Source: Rhodobacteraceae bacterium LNNU 3342 (GTDB taxonomy: Bacteria; Pseudomonadota; Alphaproteobacteria; Rhodobacterales; Rhodobacteraceae). From it: 32,322 bases of DNA. The position numbers were made by a program, and so were the translations under genes. The notes beneath the pieces are model-generated. The model did no database searches. It was given only the letters and a program-made list of their open reading frames with translations, and was not told the origin of the DNA. The stretch lies in contig VUAW01000027.1 in the NCBI GenBank assembly GCA_008711135.1, positions 1 through 32,322 of the forward strand, given 5' to 3'. Positions 15,228 through 23,323 of this stretch are shown piece by piece; the stretch's first letter is position 1, and every line of letters starts with the position of its first letter.

Positions 15228-15849
15228 ACAGGTTGCCGATCGGCTCCAGATCTGCACGAAGACCTTGCGCGGCCTGCGCAAGAAGGGCCTACCATACGTC
15301 ATGCTCAGCGCCGGCACGATCCGGTATCGCGAAGACGACATCGCCGCATTCATCGAAGAAGGACGGTCAACGAATGCCATTCCGCCCGAAAGGCTCGCGC
15401 TTCTGGCACTACGACTTCCAAGTCCGGGGTCGTCGATTTCACGGCTCTTGCGGGACGGAAGACTACGAGGAAGCCAAAGCCGTAGAGGCAGAGGCGCGGG
15501 TAAAGGCCAAGACCACCGCGCCTACCGGCATCTTCACGCTGTCGGAAGCGATCGGCACCTACTGGAGCGACGTGTGCCAGCACCAGAGCAGCGCACGTAC
15601 CGCCCTCAGCCAAGGGAAGGCAATTCTGGAGGTTCTGAGTTCGGCTATCACGCTCGACAAGCTGACCGAGGCCGACGTGCTGCGCTTCGTGGCGCGGCGC
15701 CGTGCCGAAGTCAGCAGCGCCACCGTGAACCGGCAGCTGCAACTGCTGGGCCGCGCGATCAGGCACATGGTCAAGTTCCACAAGGCTCTGGCCGCAGTGA
15801 CGGACATGAAGCCGTTCGAGACCAAGGAAGCCGAGGAACGCGTGCGTGA
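15211..15849 (+). CDS. Excisionase-like HTH protein (xis) upstream of integrase
   Basis: The first 50 or so residues form a MerR/HTH_17-type DNA-binding domain (LLTPEQVADRLQICTKTLRG, then a wing with VMLSAGTIRYREDDIAAFI), as in phage excisionases. AAGGAGG lies 12 bases before the ATG. The frame stays open for 159 more codons, overlapping the integrase gene in another frame. That tail is Arg/Gly-rich and looks like a shadow translation, so the functional protein is probably the N-terminal part plus an uninformative tail. It should direct integrase towards excision. The overlap with int makes the two genes co-expressed. Confidence 0.7.
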   Translation: MLLTPEQVADRLQICTKTLRGLRKKGLPYVMLSAGTIRYREDDIAAFIEEGRSTNAIPPERLALLALRLPSPGSSISRLLRDGRLRGSQSRRGRGAGKGQDHRAYRHLHAVGSDRHLLERRVPAPEQRTYRPQPREGNSGGSEFGYHARQADRGRRAALRGAAPCRSQQRHREPAAATAGPRDQAHGQVPQGSGRSDGHEAVRDQGSRGTRA

Positions 15850-16435
15850 ACTGTCATGGTCGGAACAGGAGCGCCTGTTCGCTGCCTTGCGGGTGGATCT
15901 GCACCCGTTGGTGAAATTCGCTCTGATGACCGGCGCGCGCAAGGCGACGATCACCGGCCTGCGCTGGACGGACGTTGACCTTGATGCCAGCCGACTGCGC
16001 TTCCGCGTTAAGGGCGGCGGCACGATGATATTCCCGATCAATGCTGAGATGCGGGCGTTCCTGACGGCCCTGCCCCGATCCGAGGAGCCGGGGCATGAGG
16101 CCTATGTCATCACCTACATCGACCAGCAGACCAAGAAGCGGCTGCGCCTTGCGCCGAACGGCGGCGGGATTGACGCAGAGTTCCGTCAGGCGCTTGCGGA
16201 GGCAGGCATCGAGGACTTCCGCTTTCACGACCTGCGCCACACGTTCGCAACCCGGATGCTGCGCCAGACCGGCAACATAAAGTTGGTGTCGCGTTTGCTC
16301 GGTCATGCCAGCATCGAGACGACGAACCGGTACGCTCATGTGCTGGATGATGACCTGGAGTCAGCCCTTGATGCGTTCACCGCTCTGGATGGGGTTTCCC
16401 GAAAAAAGTCCCGAAGCCGAAATAAAGGGGCGTGA
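15374..16435 (+). CDS. int: Tyrosine-type site-specific integrase
   Basis: The 353-residue protein has the full tyrosine recombinase catalytic set: Arg189 (TGARKA), Lys213 (RVKGGG), His285 and Arg288 (FHDLRHTFAT), His311 (LLGHAS) and Tyr320 (TTNRYAHV). An N-terminal arm-binding part (GSRFWHYDFQVRGRRF) and a SAM-like core-binding domain (60-155) precede. I place the start at 15374, where the family begins; the frame upstream is a shadow of xis. It ends 28 bases before the displaced tRNA-Gly piece, as expected for an integrase at the att site. It appears intact, so excision could still work if xis and the left site are intact. Confidence 0.95.
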   Translation: MPFRPKGSRFWHYDFQVRGRRFHGSCGTEDYEEAKAVEAEARVKAKTTAPTGIFTLSEAIGTYWSDVCQHQSSARTALSQGKAILEVLSSAITLDKLTEADVLRFVARRRAEVSSATVNRQLQLLGRAIRHMVKFHKALAAVTDMKPFETKEAEERVRELSWSEQERLFAALRVDLHPLVKFALMTGARKATITGLRWTDVDLDASRLRFRVKGGGTMIFPINAEMRAFLTALPRSEEPGHEAYVITYIDQQTKKRLRLAPNGGGIDAEFRQALAEAGIEDFRFHDLRHTFATRMLRQTGNIKLVSRLLGHASIETTNRYAHVLDDDLESALDAFTALDGVSRKKSRSRNKGA

Positions 16436-16463
16436 TTTCAGGTGGCTATTAGACAGGTATGGG

Positions 16464-16509
16464 GCTTCCCAAGCTTACGACGAGGGTTCGATTCCCTTCA
16501 CCCGCTCCA
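16464..16509 (+). other. attR: displaced 3' part of tRNA-Gly (CCC anticodon)
   Basis: From the anticodon arm on this is a tRNA: stem-loop GC-TTCCCAA-GCTTA (anticodon CCC), T arm GAGGG-TTCGATT-CCCTT, acceptor strand CACCCGC, T and CCA at 16507-16509. The 5' half (D arm and acceptor start) is absent and the bases before 16464 do not pair properly. This is the duplicate core left by integration into tRNA-Gly; the complete tRNA should be at the other prophage end. Confidence 0.85.
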
Positions 16510-16620
16510 TCTCTCCCTGCCGCTCAAGTTGCTGGATTTTTACAGCTATTTTACTAGCCCGAATCGTCGGCTGGCTCTACAGGCTTGCGAGCCGGTGCAA
16601 TTTAGGGCGGAAATGGCAGG

Positions 16621-17349
16621 ATGAAGTTCACTCCGAACAGCCGTGCGGAGGTCATGGCGACCACCGTCCTGGGAACCGCGATCTGCATCGGCGTGGCCTT
16701 CATCGTCGACGGCTTTTCCTTTCGGACGGGGCGTGTCGCCTGGGGCAAGGACCCGATCAACAACCTGATCATCCCGCTGATCCTTGCGCCGCCCATCATC
16801 TACACCCTGTCGTCCAAGGTCCGCCAATTGGCCGAGATGCACCGCAAGCTGGCGGCGACGGCCGAGCGCGACTATCTCACCGGCGTGCTGAACCGGGGCT
16901 TCTTTACCGCCCGCGTGACAGAACAACTGAGATCCACCGGCGGCGCCCTGCTCCTAATCGATGCGGATGACTTCAAACGCGTCAACGACACCTTTGGGCA
17001 TGATGAAGGCGATGAGGCGCTGAAACTCATTGCACGGGCCATTGCCGAGGCGGTCGGCAGAAACGGCATCGTGGGTCGCTTTGGGGGCGAGGAATTCGGC
17101 GTATTTCTGCCCGATACTTCGGCACCTGCTGCGCTGGGCGTGGCCCATCGGGTCCTTGCAGCGGTGCGGGCCGCCCGCTTCGCGCCAAGGGGCGAAGCCT
17201 ACCCGCTCTCCGTCAGTATCGGATGCGGCCATGCTGATGTCGACGAGGACTTCCGGAGCCTTTACCGGGCCGCGGATGCGCATCTTTATGGTGCAAAAAG
17301 GCGGGGCAAGAATACTGTGGCCGCAGATCGCGCCCGGCCTGCGGCGTAG
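16621..17349 (+). CDS. Membrane-bound diguanylate cyclase (GGDEF)
   Basis: The 242-residue protein has two N-terminal membrane helices (about 13-30 and 47-64), a short linker helix and a GGDEF domain: DYLTGVLNRG, LLIDADDFKRVNDTFGHDEGD and the active-site GRFGGEEF at 153-159. It makes cyclic di-GMP from GTP. The RxxD inhibitory site that usually precedes GGEEF appears to be lost (the Arg and Asp positions are Gly), so product inhibition is probably weak. It is the first chromosomal gene to the right of the attachment site. The sensor part is minimal, so an input signal is not obvious. Confidence 0.9.
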   Translation: MKFTPNSRAEVMATTVLGTAICIGVAFIVDGFSFRTGRVAWGKDPINNLIIPLILAPPIIYTLSSKVRQLAEMHRKLAATAERDYLTGVLNRGFFTARVTEQLRSTGGALLLIDADDFKRVNDTFGHDEGDEALKLIARAIAEAVGRNGIVGRFGGEEFGVFLPDTSAPAALGVAHRVLAAVRAARFAPRGEAYPLSVSIGCGHADVDEDFRSLYRAADAHLYGAKRRGKNTVAADRARPAA

Positions 17350-17452
17350 CACACGCATAATTGCAAGATCGTGGGGAACATCTCAAGGCCCCGCGGGAAC
17401 ACAGTCACCAAGTGATCGTTTCATCAGTTCCCATGCATGGAAGGACTGAGCA

Positions 17453-17875
17453 ATGAAACGTCTTCTGATGACGGCCTCTGCCGCATTTCTGCTTTTGGTC
17501 CCGGCCGTTGCACAGGATACAGGTGCGGGAAGCGGTGCGGGCGCTGATCAAAGCCTTAGCGACAACAGCGGTGCCACGCCACCCGATACCGCTGAAACAG
17601 GCGAAGCCGTTGCCGTCAGCGAACTGGAGGCTGGCGCGCTTGAAGGGGCGAGCGTCCTTGGCACCGAGGGCGAAGAGGTCGGAACCGTATCTCAGGTCAT
17701 CACCTTTGACGACTCCGACGGCGTCCGGTCCGTGGTGGTGGAGATGGACAACCGTCAGGTCGAGATCGACGCCATGAACTTCAACGTGCGAGCACATGAC
17801 GACGGGACTTACACAGTAGAGCTTTTGCTGGGCAGGGAGGCCATCGGCAGCCTGCCCGACTACCAGGACGGTTGA
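17453..17875 (+). CDS. Secreted PRC-barrel domain protein
   Basis: The product has 140 residues with a signal peptide (MKRLLMTASAAFLLLVPAVAQ), an acidic Gly/Ser/Ala linker and a PRC-barrel-like domain (VLGTEGEEVGTVSQVITFDDSDGVRSVVVE). PRC barrels are small beta folds seen in periplasmic proteins of Rhodobacterales; the function is usually not known. A strong terminator follows at 17898, so it is a single-gene transcript. Confidence 0.75.
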   Translation: MKRLLMTASAAFLLLVPAVAQDTGAGSGAGADQSLSDNSGATPPDTAETGEAVAVSELEAGALEGASVLGTEGEEVGTVSQVITFDDSDGVRSVVVEMDNRQVEIDAMNFNVRAHDDGTYTVELLLGREAIGSLPDYQDG

Positions 17876-17897
17876 TCGCGCCACAGCGCCACATTGC

Positions 17898-17926
17898 GGC
17901 CCGCAGCCACGCGCTGCGGGCCTTTC
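17898..17926 (+). terminator. Intrinsic terminator after PRC-barrel gene
   Basis: A perfect 10-bp stem GGCCCGCAGC / GCTGCGGGCC with a five-base loop is followed by TTTC, 22 bases after the stop. Confidence 0.85.
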
Positions 17927-18026
17927 ACGTCCCGGTCAAGCAAGCGTGTACAGCGGAACAACGCCCCCTCCCAGCGGTTGAATGGATGCACATGCCTCGA
18001 CGGCGTGGATGAGGAAGGAGAGTCCA

Positions 18027-18248
18027 ATGGCTAATGCAAGCCGCAAGCACTTCGGCGCCGGCGTTCAGGGCAAGGGCGACGGCACTGGCGCAATGTCCGA
18101 GGTAGACAGCGCCGAAATCCCCCAGAACATGGTCCTGTCGAACCGCGACAAGGCACAACATTCTGACGAGCGGGGACTCGACAGCAAGTTCGTCCAGACC
18201 CAGCAATACGCCGACCACGCCTCGAACCGCCGGCACGAGGATAATTGA
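18027..18248 (+). CDS. Small conserved hydrophilic protein of unknown function
   Basis: The product has 73 residues, Gly/Asp/Ser-rich and hydrophilic (MANASRKHFGAGVQGKG, then SNRDKAQHSDERGLDSKFVQTQQYADH). AAGGAGAG precedes the ATG with good spacing. Composition suggests a disordered protein. I believe similar short proteins occur in other Rhodobacterales but know no function. A GC hairpin follows at 18260. Confidence 0.6.
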   Translation: MANASRKHFGAGVQGKGDGTGAMSEVDSAEIPQNMVLSNRDKAQHSDERGLDSKFVQTQQYADHASNRRHEDN

Positions 18249-18259
18249 GCCACTGCCAA

Positions 18260-18283
18260 GGGGCGTCCTCGCGACGCCCCTCT
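18260..18283 (+). terminator. GC-rich hairpin, probable terminator
   Basis: GGGGCGTC and GACGCCCC form an 8-bp stem around a five-base loop, 12 bases after the stop at 18248. The T-run is poor (TCT), so it may be weak. Confidence 0.5.
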
Positions 18284-18339
18284 GGCGCAGGGTGAAGGAA
18301 CGGGCTAGCACCTCCCTGCATCGCAACAGGGAGATCCAG

Positions 18340-18690
18340 ATGTCCGACATCACCCGTATCGAAACCGGCCCGCGCATGAGCCAGGCCGCCATCCACAATG
18401 GCCTTGTGTACCTTGCGGGCCAAGTGGCGAAACCCGGCGCACCGGTGGCCGAGCAGACAGAGGCCGTGCTGGCCGAGATCGACCGCCTTCTGGCTGCAGC
18501 AGGCAGCGACAAGACCCGCATCCTGACGGCGCAGATCTGGATGGCCGACATGGCCGATTTTGCCGAAATGAACCGCGTCTGGGATCAGTGGGTGCCGCAG
18601 GGCCACACCCCCGCCCGCGCGACGGGAGAGTCGAAACTAGCGACGCCGGATTACAAGGTCGAAATCATCATCGTTGCTGCCCAGAACTGA
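18340..18690 (+). CDS. RidA family protein (enamine/imine deaminase)
   Basis: The 116-residue protein has the RidA/YjgF pattern: GPRMSQAAIHNGLVYLAGQV near the start, QTEAVLAEIDRLLAAAGSDK, ILTAQIWMADMADFAEMN, and PARATGESKLA-PDYKVEIIIVA at the end. Family members hydrolyse reactive enamines and imines from amino-acid metabolism. Canonical RidA has PxRxxxxVxxLPxxxxVEIE; here the Leu-Pro is Ala-Thr-Pro-Asp, so it may be of a side branch. The ATG at 18340 fits the family start. It converges with pgi over a shared GC hairpin. Confidence 0.85.
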   Translation: MSDITRIETGPRMSQAAIHNGLVYLAGQVAKPGAPVAEQTEAVLAEIDRLLAAAGSDKTRILTAQIWMADMADFAEMNRVWDQWVPQGHTPARATGESKLATPDYKVEIIIVAAQN

Positions 18691-18697
18691 GCGGCAA

Positions 18698-18717
18698 GGG
18701 GCGCCCGAGGGCGCCCC
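18698..18717. terminator. Bidirectional GC hairpin between RidA gene and pgi
   Basis: GGGGCGCCC and GGGCGCCCC form a 9-bp perfect stem over GA. It lies between convergent stops and can serve both. There is no clear T-run on either side. Confidence 0.5.
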
Positions 18718-18720
18718 GAC

Positions 18721-20322
18721 CTAGCAGTTCAGAACAAAGCTCAGCAATTGCCGGGTAGAGCCATCCTTGCCTTCCGGCTCTGCCTTGCCCTCGATCAGCG
18801 GCTGAAGGGCAAGCGCAAGTTCCTTGCCAAGCTCCACCCCCCATTGGTCAAAGCTGTTGATCGCAAGGATCACCCCTTCGACGAACACCCGATGTTCGTA
18901 AAGCGCGATGATCTGGCCAAACACATGCGGCGTCAGCTTGGGATAGATGAGCGTGGTCGAGGGGCGGTTGCCGGGGAAAACCCGATGCCGCGCCTGGCGT
19001 TCAAGCTCCTCACCTTCCAGCCCCTTCTTGCGCATGATCTCCCGCGCCTCATCAAGGCTGCGGCCCCGCAGCAGCGCCTCGGACTGCGCCAAACAGTTGG
19101 CAACCAGCAGCCGGTGGTGATGGGAAAGATCAGGCTCATGCCCCTGCGCTGCCACAAGGAACTCGCACGGGATGACCCGGGTGCCTTGGTGGATCAGTTG
19201 ATAGAAGGCATGCTGGCCGTTCGTCCCCGGCTCCCCCCACACCACGGGGCCGGAATGGCGGTCGAGATCCTGGCCGTCCATCGAAACACGCTTGCCGTTG
19301 CTCTCCATCTCCAGCTGCTGAAGATAGGCAGGCAGACGCAGAAGACGCTGGTCATACGGCAACACCGCACGGGTGGCGTAGTCGCAGACCTGATTGTGCC
19401 AGATACCCACGAGGGCGAGCAGCACGGGCAGGTTTTCGACCAGCGGTGCCTGGCGGAAGTGGGCATCCATTTCCGCCGCTCCGGCCAGGAACTCGCGGAA
19501 CCGCTCAGGGCCGATGGCGATCATCAGTGACAGGCCGATCGGCCCCCACATGGAATAGCGCCCGCCGACCCAATCCTCAAACCCGAAGACGCGCGAGGGG
19601 TCGATGCCATATGCGCTCGTCTTGTCCTGCGCCGAGGACAGCGCTGCGAACTGCTGCGCAGGCTCCTGCACCTTGGCCGCCATCCAGGCCTTGGCGGTGT
19701 TGGCGTTGGTCATCGTCTCGATCGTGGTGAAGGTCTTGGAGGCGACGATGATCAGCGTCGTTTCCGGGTTCAGCCCGCGCAGCGTGTCCGCCACATGGGC
19801 CCCGTCCACGTTGGAAACGAAGTGACAGCGCGGACCGGAATGGTAGGGCGCCAGCGCCAGAACCGCCATCGCCGGACCAAGATCGGACCCGCCGATGCCG
19901 ATGTTCACCACGTCGGTGATCGCCCCGCCCTGCCCCAGGAAGCGCCCGGAACGGACATCCTCGGCAAAGCCTTCCATCCGCGCGAAGGTTTCGCGCACCG
20001 CCGGCATGACGTCCCTGCCGTCCACCTGCACCTCGGCATCAAGATTACGAAGCGCAGTGTGCAGTACGGCGCGTCCCTCGGTCTCGTTGATGCAGGCGCC
20101 CTTAAACATCGCCTCGCGACGCTCTGTCAGGTTCGAGGCCTCGGCCAGCGCAATCAGAAGATCGCGGGTTTCAGCGTCAATGTTGGTCTTGGAATAATCA
20201 AACAAAACATCCCCAAGGCGGGCCGAGAAATCGGTGGCCCGGTTGGTGTCCTCGAACAAGGACAGGATTGCACGGTCCTTCACGCCCGCACGGCGGGCGG
20301 CGAGATCGTCCCAAATACTCAT
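18721..20322 (-). CDS. pgi: Glucose-6-phosphate isomerase
   Basis: The 533-residue protein interconverts glucose-6-phosphate and fructose-6-phosphate. It shows [15 protein letters not shown], the sugar-phosphate SKTFTTIET, the signature [18 protein letters not shown] and the C-terminal [13 protein letters not shown]. Length is normal for the bacterial long form. The start at 20322 ([11 protein letters not shown]) lies 10 bases after the pgl stop. It is the last gene of zwf-pgl-pgi. In Rhodobacterales, which catabolise glucose by the Entner-Doudoroff route, this enzyme feeds fructose-phosphates back into the cycle. Confidence 0.97.
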   Translation of the reverse strand: MSIWDDLAARRAGVKDRAILSLFEDTNRATDFSARLGDVLFDYSKTNIDAETRDLLIALAEASNLTERREAMFKGACINETEGRAVLHTALRNLDAEVQVDGRDVMPAVRETFARMEGFAEDVRSGRFLGQGGAITDVVNIGIGGSDLGPAMAVLALAPYHSGPRCHFVSNVDGAHVADTLRGLNPETTLIIVASKTFTTIETMTNANTAKAWMAAKVQEPAQQFAALSSAQDKTSAYGIDPSRVFGFEDWVGGRYSMWGPIGLSLMIAIGPERFREFLAGAAEMDAHFRQAPLVENLPVLLALVGIWHNQVCDYATRAVLPYDQRLLRLPAYLQQLEMESNGKRVSMDGQDLDRHSGPVVWGEPGTNGQHAFYQLIHQGTRVIPCEFLVAAQGHEPDLSHHHRLLVANCLAQSEALLRGRSLDEAREIMRKKGLEGEELERQARHRVFPGNRPSTTLIYPKLTPHVFGQIIALYEHRVFVEGVILAINSFDQWGVELGKELALALQPLIEGKAEPEGKDGSTRQLLSFVLNC

Positions 20323-20332
20323 GATCACTCTT

Positions 20333-21004
20333 TCATTCTGCCCAATGGACGGTTGCATCCGGAAGGATGGTTCGCACCGGCGCCGAGAGGTCGTCCAGCC
20401 CCCGTGCCTTTTCCAACGCCGCGCGTTTCTCTGCGCCCGTGATCAGCAGATGGATCCGCATCGCCCCTCTCAGGACCGGGGCAGTCAGGGTGATGCGCGG
20501 CTCTCCGGCAGCCTCGGCCCGCAGCGCCATGACAGGAGGCGCATCGTGGGCCAGCGCCTCTGCCAGCCGATCCGCGCCAGGGAACAGAGATGCGGTGTGC
20601 ATGTCCGCCCCCATACCCAGCAGCAGCACCGAGATCGGCAGATGCGGCGTGACTTCGGCGATCACGTCATCCAGCGCCTCTTCGGGTGTGTCGGTGTTCA
20701 GGTGCAGGGGGACAAGCTGCGCCTCTGCCGCGCGGTCCCGCAGCAGGCGTTCACGTACCAGCCGGGTGTTCGAGCGGGGCGAACTTTCCGGCACCCACCG
20801 TTCGTCATTCAGGATGACCGCAACCCGCGACCAGTCAAGCTCTGTGCCAGACAGCGTGTCGAACACCGGCCCGGGCGTGGTTCCGCCAGGAACCGACAGC
20901 GTCGCCCGGTCCTGCCGGCGAAGAAAATCCGCCAGTTCGCCTGCGATGCGGTCGGCGAGGCTCAGCATCATCAGTTCCCGGTCCGGGTACTCGCAGAACT
21001 TCAT
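20333..21004 (-). CDS. pgl: 6-phosphogluconolactonase
   Basis: The 223-residue protein hydrolyses 6-phosphogluconolactone, the product of Zwf. It has [33 protein letters not shown] and [16 protein letters not shown], the family's conserved blocks (the usual Asp-Gly-His is Asp-Met-His here). Its ATG overlaps the zwf stop (ATGA), so the two are coupled. Length is normal for the DevB type. Confidence 0.95.
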   Translation of the reverse strand: MKFCEYPDRELMMLSLADRIAGELADFLRRQDRATLSVPGGTTPGPVFDTLSGTELDWSRVAVILNDERWVPESSPRSNTRLVRERLLRDRAAEAQLVPLHLNTDTPEEALDDVIAEVTPHLPISVLLLGMGADMHTASLFPGADRLAEALAHDAPPVMALRAEAAGEPRITLTAPVLRGAMRIHLLITGAEKRAALEKARGLDDLSAPVRTILPDATVHWAE

Positions 21005-22455
21005 TCCCTGATCTCCCGCCAGCGCCGCCCGTCGCGATGCAGAAGCATCAACGCATCCTCTGGCCCCGATGTTCCGGGGTCATAGGGCCGCGGCCGCTCT
21101 CCTCTCGCCTCCCAAGCTGCGATGATCGGGTCGGTCCAGGCCCATGCGGCCTCCACCTCATCCCCGCGCATGAAGAGCGTCTGGTTGCCGCGGATGACGT
21201 CCATGATCAGCCGCTCATATGCATCAGGGATGTCTGTGCCGTTTTCCCCTAGTGCGTCAGCAAAGGACATGTCGAGCGGTACCTCGGTCAGGCGCATGCC
21301 ACCCGGCCCCGGCTCCTTGATCATGACCTTGAGGTTCATCCCCTCATTTGGTTGCAGGCGGATGACCAGCACGTTTTCGCGCCAGCCCTCTTCCTGTTCA
21401 AAGATAGAATGCGGCGGTTCCTTGAAGGTGACGCAGATCTCGCTCGTGCGCGCGCGGAGCCGCTTGCCCGTGCGCAGGTAGAAAGGTGTGCCCTTCCAGC
21501 GCCAGTTCGACACCTGAACCTTCATCGCAATGTAGCTTTCGGTGCGGCTGGCCGGATTGCCCACATCCTCCAGATACCCGGGGTTGTCCTGCCCCGCGAC
21601 GTACTGCCCGCGCACGATGTTATCCAGCGGCACCGCGTCAAGCGCGCGAATGACCTTGAGCTTTTCGTCACGCACAGCGTCCGGATCAAACTTGTAGGGC
21701 GGCTCCATCGCGATAAGGCACAGAAGCTGCATCATGTGGTTCTGGACCATATCCCGCATAGCACCGGACTTGTCGTAATAGCTGCCGCGGCCGCCGACGC
21801 CCACCGTTTCCGCCACGGTGATCTGGACGTGGTCGATGTACTGCGCGTTCCAAAGCGGCTCGAACAGGATATTGGCAAAGCGGACGGCCATGAGGTTCTG
21901 GACCGTTTCCTTGCCCAAATAGTGGTCGATCCGGTAAATCTGTGTTTCGTCGAAGTGGCGCGCCAGGACCGCGTTCAAAGCCCGCGCACTTTCAAGATCA
22001 CGGCCGAAGGGCTTTTCGACCACAATGCGGCTTTCGCGGTTGGTGATCCCATGTTCATGCAGCCGTTCGGCAATATCGCCGAAAAGCGCCGGAGCGACCG
22101 AGAAGTAGAAGGCGCGGATAACGCCCTCCCGCATCAGCCCCGCCAGATCCTTCCAGCCACCTTCGCCTTTGGCATCGACTGAAACGTAGAAAAGCGTGTC
22201 GAGAAAACCGCGAACCGTCTCCTCGTCGCGCTTGCCCTCGGGAACGAACTCCGTCAGCGCCTCAGACACGAACTTACGGTATCCGCCTTCGTCCAGTTCC
22301 GTGCGTGCGGCGCCGATCACCCGGCACCCTTGCGGCATCTGCCCTGACTGAAACCGGCGGAAAAGCCCCGGCAGGATCTTGCGTCGAGCCAGATCCCCTG
22401 TTCCGCCAAAGATGACCAGATCGAAGGGATCGACCGGAATGACGCGCGAAACCAT
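21001..22455 (-). CDS. zwf: Glucose-6-phosphate 1-dehydrogenase
   Basis: The 484-residue enzyme oxidises glucose-6-phosphate with NAD(P)+. The nucleotide-binding IFGGTGDLARRKILPGLF is at about 15-32, and the substrate and catalytic motif RIDHYLGKE is central. Length is normal. The ATG is preceded by GGGG with eight bases spacing. Just upstream is a perfect GTTAGCGCTAAC palindrome, which suggests control by a LacI-type sugar regulator. It is the first gene of zwf-pgl-pgi. Confidence 0.97.
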   Translation of the reverse strand: MVSRVIPVDPFDLVIFGGTGDLARRKILPGLFRRFQSGQMPQGCRVIGAARTELDEGGYRKFVSEALTEFVPEGKRDEETVRGFLDTLFYVSVDAKGEGGWKDLAGLMREGVIRAFYFSVAPALFGDIAERLHEHGITNRESRIVVEKPFGRDLESARALNAVLARHFDETQIYRIDHYLGKETVQNLMAVRFANILFEPLWNAQYIDHVQITVAETVGVGGRGSYYDKSGAMRDMVQNHMMQLLCLIAMEPPYKFDPDAVRDEKLKVIRALDAVPLDNIVRGQYVAGQDNPGYLEDVGNPASRTESYIAMKVQVSNWRWKGTPFYLRTGKRLRARTSEICVTFKEPPHSIFEQEEGWRENVLVIRLQPNEGMNLKVMIKEPGPGGMRLTEVPLDMSFADALGENGTDIPDAYERLIMDVIRGNQTLFMRGDEVEAAWAWTDPIIAAWEARGERPRPYDPGTSGPEDALMLLHRDGRRWREIRE

Positions 22456-22470
22456 GTATTCTGCCCCTGA

Positions 22471-22482
22471 GTTAGCGCTAAC
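22471..22482. promoter_or_regulatory. LacI-family-type operator palindrome before zwf
   Basis: GTTAGCGCTAAC is a perfect 12-bp palindrome with a central CG, the hallmark of LacI/GalR-type operators. It lies 16 bases from the zwf start codon, where a bound repressor would block transcription. The regulator is not in the window. Confidence 0.7.
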
Positions 22483-22570
22483 GGTCTTGTTCTAGCAACC
22501 GGTTCCGCAGTAGTCTAGCATCCCCGGCTACACCTACAAGGCGATCCGTGATGTTGCCGGAAAATGCCGC

Positions 22571-23155
22571 TCAGGCGTCCAATTCCTGATCCCAATACAA
22601 GAAATCGAGCCAGCTTTCGTGCAGGTAGTTCGGCGGGAACCGGCGCCCGACGTTGCGCATCTCTTCGGCGGTGGGTTGGCGCGGCGGCCGGCGCAGGGAC
22701 AGCCCGGACTGGCGCAGCGTCTTGGACCCCTTGCGCAGGTTGCAGGGCGAACAGGCGGCGACAACGTTTTCCCAGCTGGTGATGCCGCCACGGGCGCGCG
22801 GCACGACATGGTCAAAGGTCAGTTCGCCCTTGGCGCCACAGTACTGGCAGGAAAATTCGTCCCTCAGAAAAAGATTAAAGCGCGTGAAGGCCACGCGCTT
22901 TTGCGGTTTTACAAATTCTTTGAGCACCACGACAGAAGGTATTCGGATCACTGTCGTCGGGCTGCGGACCACCTGGTCATATTCCGCAAGGATCGTCACC
23001 CTATCCATAAAGGCCGCCTTGACGGCCTCCTGCCAGGGCCAGAGCGATAGCGGATAGTAGGACAGGGGCCGGTAGTCTGCATTTAGCACCAGCGCCGGGT
23101 GATGCTTCAGCGCCGTAGGCTCCCGCACGAAAGTTGTCCTGAAATCCCCGTCCAT
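22571..23155 (-). CDS. HNH endonuclease domain protein
   Basis: The 194-residue protein has an N-terminal region (ALVLNADYRPLSYYPLSLWPW) seen in a conserved chromosomal HNH family of alphaproteobacteria and a zinc HNH core: CQYC (103-106), TFDHVVPRARGG (His116), SWENVVAACSPCN (Cys135, Cys138). GGAG lies eight bases before the ATG. It is not part of the prophage. Members of this group are widespread but their cellular job is unclear; a nuclease activity is expected from the motifs only. Confidence 0.85.
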   Translation of the reverse strand: MDGDFRTTFVREPTALKHHPALVLNADYRPLSYYPLSLWPWQEAVKAAFMDRVTILAEYDQVVRSPTTVIRIPSVVVLKEFVKPQKRVAFTRFNLFLRDEFSCQYCGAKGELTFDHVVPRARGGITSWENVVAACSPCNLRKGSKTLRQSGLSLRRPPRQPTAEEMRNVGRRFPPNYLHESWLDFLYWDQELDA

Positions 23156-23323
23156 TTTTCGACTCCGTCTCCGCCTCGTCTGCCGGCACCGGCACCAAGG
23201 CAGGACGAACCCGCCCTAGCTTGCACAACTATATCTGGCATGAGCCGCCTGACAAGCCCCGCAACATGGTGATGCCACAGTCTCTTTAGCGCCCGCGTTT
23301 GACAGCCGTGTGACGGCGCGAAA

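Larger units (their letters stand above)
1..16509. mobile_element. Cryptic prophage (right-hand part), integrated at tRNA-Gly
   Basis: The span carries an integrase and xis beside a displaced tRNA 3' end, an early operon (SSB, Dcm-like, Ref-like), an HNH-TerS-TerL packaging start, a tailspike and a full lysis cassette. Late genes read leftward and early genes read rightward. There is no portal, capsid, tail tube, tape measure or repressor gene. Several genes are broken: TerL and SSB are truncated, the spike has an amber codon and GH5/RTX is frameshifted. The left end is outside the window. I infer a defective prophage that cannot make particles by itself. Confidence 0.9.

Noticed and set aside
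1-16509. Tailocin or gene transfer agent instead of a prophage remnant
   Set aside because: No sheath, tube, baseplate, tape measure or capsid gene is present, and integrase, xis and tRNA attachment site point to an ordinary integrated phage.
16442-16624. Open frame of 60 codons across the tRNA fragment
   Set aside because: It is a translation of the tRNA-Gly piece and the noncoding sequence beyond; no ribosome site and no protein-like pattern.
20333-21004. Asp-Met-His in place of Asp-Gly-His in Pgl as a sign of inactivity
   Set aside because: The rest of the enzyme and its operon are normal; the change is probably tolerated in this lineage.
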